Notes under the pieces: model-generated
The model's input: only the letters and a program-made list of their open reading frames with translations
What the model was told of the DNA's origin: nothing
Database searches by the model: none
Origin: Lachnospiraceae bacterium
GTDB taxonomy: Bacteria > Bacillota_A > Clostridia > Lachnospirales > Lachnospiraceae
Assembly (NCBI GenBank): GCA_028694115.1
Contig: JAQUUB010000012.1
Coordinates: 1 to 64,000 of the forward strand
Reading direction: 5' to 3'
Length of the DNA: 64,000 nt
In this document: positions 60,101 through 64,000 of the stretch, in pieces
How positions within the stretch are numbered: the first letter of the stretch is position 1
Layout: each line of letters begins with the position of its first letter
Translations under genes and position numbers: made by a program

Positions 60101-62037
60101 GTAAAGTGGTATTACCCTCAAATTTAGAGAGAATAGGGGAACGAGTATTTGAAAACTGTTCTAAACTTAGTGATTTGAATTTTCAGGATTTGAAGTATTT
60201 GACGGCTATTGAATCAAAGGCTTTTAAAAACTGTGCTTTTTCATCGATTATTATTAAAAATGGACTTTTAGAACTAGGCGATATGGTATTCATGAATGAT
60301 TCCCTGCTGACATCGATCTATTTGCCAGAATCATTACTAGATTCTGGTATTACAGGAAATCCTTTCGAGGGATTTAACCGTTCACTCAAAGTATATGGTG
60401 AGGAAAATTCGGGAATTCAAAAATTTTTAGATCACTTAATTTTAACGAATAAACCCACTTTTATTAAGGGAGAAATACCAACGATAAATATTAATGTAAC
60501 TCCATCCATAGTATATATCTATGATATTGCTAAAAAACAGGTGCAGCTAACGGCAACTACCCAGCCGGAGAATGCTGATATTATCTGGAAGAGTGCGGAT
60601 ACAGACGTTGCAACAATTGATATTAATACTGGTTTAGTAAATGCGGTACAGTCAGGCTCCGTAGATGTTTATGCGATTGCAACAGAAAGTGGTGCAAAAG
60701 CGTCCTGTAAAGTAGTAGTAGAAAAGGCAAGAATCGAACTGTCAGAAGAAATACAAAGTGACAGTGTTATTTTAAATACAAAAGGGACTAATCACTATAT
60801 GTATGCAAATGCAGTAAGTGTTCCTCTAAGATCGGTTTATTACAGAACGGAAAACAACAGGATAGCGACCATTAATCGAAACGGCAAGATTACTGGTATT
60901 AGGGAAGGTACAACAATTGTAACTGTTTATGCAGGAACAAAGGCAGATGGAACTTATATTGAGAAGGATATTAACGTTACGGTACGAAAACCTGCCATAG
61001 CATTGAATAAAACGAGAATCACTTTAAATGAAAAGGGTGAACAGAGTATGCTGACAGCGGATGTACTTGTAACACATACAGGTGCAGAGGAAAAAGTCAT
61101 CTGGATAAGTTCTAATCCAAGAATTGCCACTGTAGATGGTGATAATGATATGGCTAAAATTACTGCAGTCAGGGCGGGGAAAGTGACAATAACGGCTACT
61201 TGTAATGGAATAAAGAAAACTTGCGTGGTAACAGTAAAACCTGTTTATACGAGGTTAAATGTAACATCCAAAACATTGTATGTAGGCGGAGATAAGATAG
61301 AGACTTTGCAGCTAAAGGCCAGTACTTCTGGAATTAACAAAGCAGTTTCATGGGATTCTAAAAATCCAGAATTTGTAACAGTAGATAGCAAAGGTCTTGT
61401 AACCGCGATTAGTTATGGAACAACAGTGATTACAGCTACTGCAAATGGAGTTACAGCGGAATGTGTGGTCAGGGTATTAGATAGTACAATAACAATTGCC
61501 AATCATGAGGGTAACGACCTGAAGCCCTGTGTACTATTATTGAATTCAAAGGGGAATAATAAATATCAGTTACGAGCAAAAGTTGTCGGACGTAGTTCAA
61601 AGGTAAAATGGATGTCAACAGCAAAAGGGCTGTGTACGGTCAGCTCGAAAGGACTTGTTACAGGAAAGCTCGGAGGAAGTGCGGATATTATAGCAATCGC
61701 TAATGGAGTAGAGACGTCTTGTAACGTAACCATAGTTGACACAACTACGAAGCTTGATTATGATAAACTCCTGCTATATGTAAATGGAACAGGTACAGAA
61801 AAAACGAGAACAATGACTGCTACGATTGAAGGTGCGGATACCATGAAAAATGTGACATGGAAGTCATCGAATGAAGCAGTAGTAAGTATTTCAAGTGCAG
61901 ATGGAAGAGCTACTTCTAATCCAACTGTATATGGGGGGCAGGCAACAGCTAAAATCACGGCAGGTAAGGCTGGAAAAGCCACTATAACCGCGACTGCAAA
62001 TGGTGTTATTGCCAAATGTGTCGTTACGGTCAAATAA
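57103..62037 (+). CDS. BspA-type leucine-rich-repeat surface protein with six Ig-like (Big_2) domains
   Basis: A 1644-residue secreted protein. Signal peptide at residues 1-31; a low-complexity segment with four SEET repeats at about 60-75; BspA-type LRR_5 repeats from about 100 to 1120 (recurring FxxCxxLxxIxIPxxVxxIGxxAF pattern, for example ENCTNLSSAIV and PATVKNIGQQAFYNCIKL); then six Big_2 immunoglobulin-like domains from about residue 1126 to the end, each closing ITATANGV-like. There is no LPxTG, SLH or other anchor I can see. BspA proteins mediate adhesion. It heads an operon with a rhomboid-like gene 18 bp downstream. Confidence 0.9.
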   Translation: MKKERFKRMLSILISVCLIVTMVPATGTNTYAEEMDELNEIDIEQESVQNSFAESADETSEETSEETSEETSEETLEESSVGTDGETITVFNNSNGTNKIDWGYELGTCVLDGDEAIFVDAHTTNSEIDIPTYVLVSAYNGVDNSGMKFTQETVTDPNAGKVYKVTAISENCFYNKRQTQIINIPNTIKSNLTYKFFETCDSLTTINIVRSSVNEPYGRYFDGANINDSKGVLIDLIDLKETGKQKVVYCPVKTSLTTYNFPNYYASSFFEVEDGAFKGCETIKEITNNSLYKITRIGKNAFENCTNLSSAIVFTKGIQRVEDEAFKGCVSLKSIKFAADYPSPIYLGNRVFENTAIESIHFPYMLTDVRGTTFYGMNSLKTITVDKLNDYFYAENGALYNYDSVNKKRGNRLVVVPAALGFTDGTYQIPYGVTELDPDAIMNCESLSTIKFPSNIYSISSNAIHSCTALRKVYIYSGFPDLQLDQTSFDDIFADCGYGARSITIYTGLDTRAWKFAEQKGYQTSSLYDLQDYSFTDTPEGKVLTGITYNQQYQNVVIPDFVVTDPDTRPATTKKFVVKVSENALANPNITSVLFMAHMKDVDPNAFRIVPDPDDFSKDTNADSLDSIYIEEGNTALCSIDGVLYKHTLSSNGVDYNISELLYYPVGRTATTFDTPSTLSYLPPNAFRGASKLKILNIFDSIQGIGGNATTALGDYNETAAFAGCKNLVAINIVKSNSGKLIRYGSHQGVLYQADNGALVTLLFYPKGQRIPSEVGLSAISYEVPSGCLKIEDVKNCIYLKGITIPKSVETIDSHAFEGCFELGSVIFKETGTGNGIKTIGERSFANTKLLNITIPATVKNIGQQAFYNCIKLGEVVIKGDSLLSIGEQAFYRDTALTKVTIYGTQLVKGGEVVVAKSAFRFCTKLTDFAITNMKSASLYEYSLANNTSLKSVDFNQTDVNVIENSVFQNCSALEKVDLSDSDGLKSLGTSSFKDCSSLSKVVLPSNLERIGERVFENCSKLSDLNFQDLKYLTAIESKAFKNCAFSSIIIKNGLLELGDMVFMNDSLLTSIYLPESLLDSGITGNPFEGFNRSLKVYGEENSGIQKFLDHLILTNKPTFIKGEIPTININVTPSIVYIYDIAKKQVQLTATTQPENADIIWKSADTDVATIDINTGLVNAVQSGSVDVYAIATESGAKASCKVVVEKARIELSEEIQSDSVILNTKGTNHYMYANAVSVPLRSVYYRTENNRIATINRNGKITGIREGTTIVTVYAGTKADGTYIEKDINVTVRKPAIALNKTRITLNEKGEQSMLTADVLVTHTGAEEKVIWISSNPRIATVDGDNDMAKITAVRAGKVTITATCNGIKKTCVVTVKPVYTRLNVTSKTLYVGGDKIETLQLKASTSGINKAVSWDSKNPEFVTVDSKGLVTAISYGTTVITATANGVTAECVVRVLDSTITIANHEGNDLKPCVLLLNSKGNNKYQLRAKVVGRSSKVKWMSTAKGLCTVSSKGLVTGKLGGSADIIAIANGVETSCNVTIVDTTTKLDYDKLLLYVNGTGTEKTRTMTATIEGADTMKNVTWKSSNEAVVSISSADGRATSNPTVYGGQATAKITAGKAGKATITATANGVIAKCVVTVK
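57280..57327 (+). repeat. Four 12-bp tandem repeats coding SEET
   Basis: TCAGAAGAAACT is repeated four times in frame (last unit ends in G) near the start of the surface protein. Being a multiple of three, copy-number change would only lengthen or shorten the linker. Confidence 0.9.
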
Positions 62038-62055
62038 TTAAGGAGACAACTGGAT

Positions 62056-62916
62056 ATGAATTTTAACAAACTAGAACGTAAATATGGCAGATATGCCATT
62101 CCTGATCTGACCAAATGGATGATTGTAACCTATGTCATTGGATATATAATCAGCCTGTTTTCACCTGATGTATTAAGCTTTCTCATGCTAAATCCCTATG
62201 CTATAACGCACGGTCAGATCTGGAGAATTTTCACATGGGTATTTATGCCACCCTCAGATCTTGGTATTTTCACTTTGATTATGTTATTTTTTTACTATTC
62301 CATAGGAACAACATTAGAGAGAACATGGGGAGAATTCAAGTATAACCTTTATATTTTTTCTGGTATCTTATTTACAATTGTAGGTGCTTTTATTATTTAT
62401 GGAATCGCTGCACTAACTGGATGGTTTCAATTTAGCACTCTGGGAGGAGAAGCATTCGGTTATTATTTAAGTGCTAACTTTTCTACGTATTATATTAATT
62501 TATCTATTTTTCTGGCATTTGCTGCATCCTATCCAGATATGCAGGTATTATTATATTTTATTGTTCCAGTTAAAATGAAGTGGCTTGCGTATTTTGATTT
62601 GGTTTTGATTGGCTTTAGCTTTGTTCAGTCAGATATATCAGGAAGAGGTGCAATTATCGCTTCTTTACTTAATTTTATTTTATTTTTCTTTGGAACCAGG
62701 AATTTGAAATCTGTTTCTCCCAAAGAAATTCATAGGAAAAAAGTTTATCATCAAGAGGTGCAAAGGAACACATCGGTTACAAGACATAAATGTGCGATAT
62801 GCGGACGAACAGAAAAGGATGGAGATGATTTAGAATTCAGATTCTGCTCCAAATGTGAAGGGAATTATGAGTATTGTCAGGAACACTTGTTTACTCATAA
62901 ACATGTAAAAAGATAG
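62056..62916 (+). CDS. Rhomboid-like pseudoprotease with C-terminal zinc ribbon
   Basis: A 286-residue membrane protein with six hydrophobic segments (about residues 20-215) arranged as in rhomboids: HGQIWRIFTWVFMPPS after the first segment matches the family, and TTLERTWGEFKYNLYIFSG is the loop after the second. The catalytic GxSG and the partner histidine are absent, so it is likely inactive as a protease. Residues 248-280 hold CAICGRTEKDGDDLEFRF then CSKCEGNYEYCQEH, a probable zinc ribbon. The gene lies between the surface protein and a sigma-70-like gene. Confidence 0.8.
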   Translation: MNFNKLERKYGRYAIPDLTKWMIVTYVIGYIISLFSPDVLSFLMLNPYAITHGQIWRIFTWVFMPPSDLGIFTLIMLFFYYSIGTTLERTWGEFKYNLYIFSGILFTIVGAFIIYGIAALTGWFQFSTLGGEAFGYYLSANFSTYYINLSIFLAFAASYPDMQVLLYFIVPVKMKWLAYFDLVLIGFSFVQSDISGRGAIIASLLNFILFFFGTRNLKSVSPKEIHRKKVYHQEVQRNTSVTRHKCAICGRTEKDGDDLEFRFCSKCEGNYEYCQEHLFTHKHVKR

Positions 62917-62927
62917 GAGAAGTCCAG

Positions 62928-63671
62928 GTGAACAACGAAGTATTATTTAAAGAACTGCTTGATCAGGCTGTTCGGAAAGCAAGATGTAACCACAATTATA
63001 TTTCAGAGGATGAAATCAAAGAATGTTTTCAAACATTACAATTATCAGAAGACAAGATTTCTATTATATACGACTATTTAAGAAATACAGGAATTAAAAT
63101 TGGGACTTTTGATGCAGCAGAAGAGGATGAGGAGCTAGATGAAAAAGATGATTCTTTTCTTGAAATGTATTTAGAGGAATTAAAACTATTACCAAAACAT
63201 ACAGAAGAAGAGAGCCTACAATTTGTAAAGGAAGTTCTACAAGGAAACTCAGAGAGTAAACAGCATGTAATCAATGATTATCTTTCCGAAGTAGTAGACA
63301 TTGCAAAGCTTTATGCGGGTCAGGGAGTATCCATCGAGGATTTGATAGGAGAAGGCAACATCGGACTTATGATGGGAATCGAATTACTGCCTTGTATTGA
63401 AACACCAGAGGAAGCAGCAGGTCACTTAGGAAAAATGATTATGGATGCAATGGATGCTGCGATATCTTCTGAAAATGAGGATATAGAGTTTGATCGAAAA
63501 ATACTTGAAAAAATCGAGAGAATCAGTGCAAAAGCACAAGAGTTATCAGAGGACCTTAGGAGAGAAGTAACAGCTGAGGAACTAGCTAAAGAAATGGATA
63601 TAGAGGAAACTGAAATTTTAGAGGCTATGGAAATTACCGGAAACGCCATTGAGGGTATTAGGTATGAATAG
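62928..63671 (+). CDS. Sigma-70-like protein (region 2/3-like, no region 4)
   Basis: A 247-residue acidic protein. YLEELKLLPKHTEEESLQF resembles sigma region 1.2, and LYAGQGVSIEDLIGEGNIGL matches sigma region 2.1 to 2.2. Residues 180-247 (LRREVTAEELAKEMDIEETE) look like region 3. The DNA-contacting part of 2.3-2.4 and region 4 are missing, so it probably does not start transcription as a normal sigma factor. GTG 62928 follows TAGGAGAAG. It overlaps the patatin gene by 8 bp. Confidence 0.75.
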   Translation: MNNEVLFKELLDQAVRKARCNHNYISEDEIKECFQTLQLSEDKISIIYDYLRNTGIKIGTFDAAEEDEELDEKDDSFLEMYLEELKLLPKHTEEESLQFVKEVLQGNSESKQHVINDYLSEVVDIAKLYAGQGVSIEDLIGEGNIGLMMGIELLPCIETPEEAAGHLGKMIMDAMDAAISSENEDIEFDRKILEKIERISAKAQELSEDLRREVTAEELAKEMDIEETEILEAMEITGNAIEGIRYE

Positions 63672-64000
63672 AAGTGTTGGTTTAATTTTAGAGGGTGGTG
63701 GCTCCCGCGGTGTATTTACGGCAGGAGCCCTTGATTATCTTATGGAAAAAAACATTTATTTCCCATATGTAATCGGAGTATCCGCTGGGGCATGTAATGC
63801 AGTTGATTATGCTGCAAAGCAAATAGGACGTACGAAGGAGTGTATGATTGTTAAGGAGAAAGCTTATCAATACGTATCATTAAGAAATGTAATTACACAC
63901 AGAAGTCTTTTTGATATGGATATGATATTTGATAAATTTCCCAATCAGTACATTCCTTTTGACTATGATACCTTTTTTAAGAAAGATACCTTTTGTGAAC
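63664..64000 (+). CDS. Patatin-like phospholipase (partial)
   Basis: The frame from ATG 63664 runs open to the end of the window (112 residues seen). LILEGGGSRGVFTAGALDYL is the oxyanion-hole glycine loop and GVSAGACNAV contains the GxSxG nucleophile serine, together diagnostic of the patatin family. The catalytic aspartate lies beyond the window. It overlaps the sigma-70-like gene and is therefore the fourth gene of the surface-protein operon. Such proteins hydrolyse acyl chains of lipids. Confidence 0.9.
   Translation, partial: MNRSVGLILEGGGSRGVFTAGALDYLMEKNIYFPYVIGVSAGACNAVDYAAKQIGRTKECMIVKEKAYQYVSLRNVITHRSLFDMDMIFDKFPNQYIPFDYDTFFKKDTFCE

Overview
This window looks like chromosomal DNA of a low-GC, anaerobic, spore-former-related Firmicute, most likely a Clostridia/Lachnospiraceae member. 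The reasons are AT-rich codon use, strong AGGAGG-type ribosome sites with frequent GTG and TTG starts, rubrerythrin, a giant acyl-CoA dehydratase activase, C_GCAxxG_C_C and DUF134 proteins, and a BspA-type leucine-rich surface protein. The genus cannot be fixed from sequence alone. No rRNA, tRNA, phage, CRISPR array or complete insertion sequence was seen.

Layout. 1-1067: tail of a cupin-sensor regulator and an EamA transporter. 1113-5950: an eight-gene operon of two NifX/NifB-like proteins, two ferredoxin-containing MinD-type ATPases, an MBL-fold hydrolase, a GNAT protein, a DUF134 regulator and a C_GCAxxG_C_C protein. It resembles the orange-protein (ORP) type of metal-sulfur cluster locus. 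6060-8402: LysR regulator and O-acetylhomoserine sulfhydrylase. 8449-17185: redox and signalling genes (NapH-like membrane protein, rubrerythrin, chemoreceptor, diguanylate cyclase, an ArsR/permease/thioredoxin-fold set, thioredoxin, GGDEF-EAL). 17259-22620: small regulators and enzymes, including a frameshifted FAD oxidoreductase. 22768-27183: a FIST sensor / histidine kinase / two response regulators operon. 27309-29413: an operon behind a MerR-type promoter. 29459-36731: accessory genes (NUDIX, a frameshifted CPBP protease, LysE, MocR, TetR, an ABC exporter).

36900-41655 is a sulfur and thiol-redox block: a four-domain sulfur-relay flavoprotein, a Crp/Fnr regulator, CcdA and a TlpA-like thioredoxin. 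Three near-identical 15-bp TGTGA-N5-TCACA palindromes precede the rubrerythrin, thioredoxin and flavoprotein genes. They may form a regulon of the Crp/Fnr protein encoded here. 41816-46163 is a zinc-uptake operon. 46321-52560 holds a small hydrophilic protein, a GH2 beta-mannosidase-like enzyme and a large hybrid kinase. 52635-56867 (minus strand) encodes the activase. 57103-64000 holds the surface protein followed by a rhomboid-like pseudoprotease, a sigma-70-like protein and a patatin phospholipase that runs off the window.

Two genes (18174-19657 and 30119-30747) each look one base short in a homopolymer run. This may be real decay, phase variation or assembly error. Two copies of a GGGACGGTTCTC repeat begin exactly at the stop codons of genes 19 kb apart.
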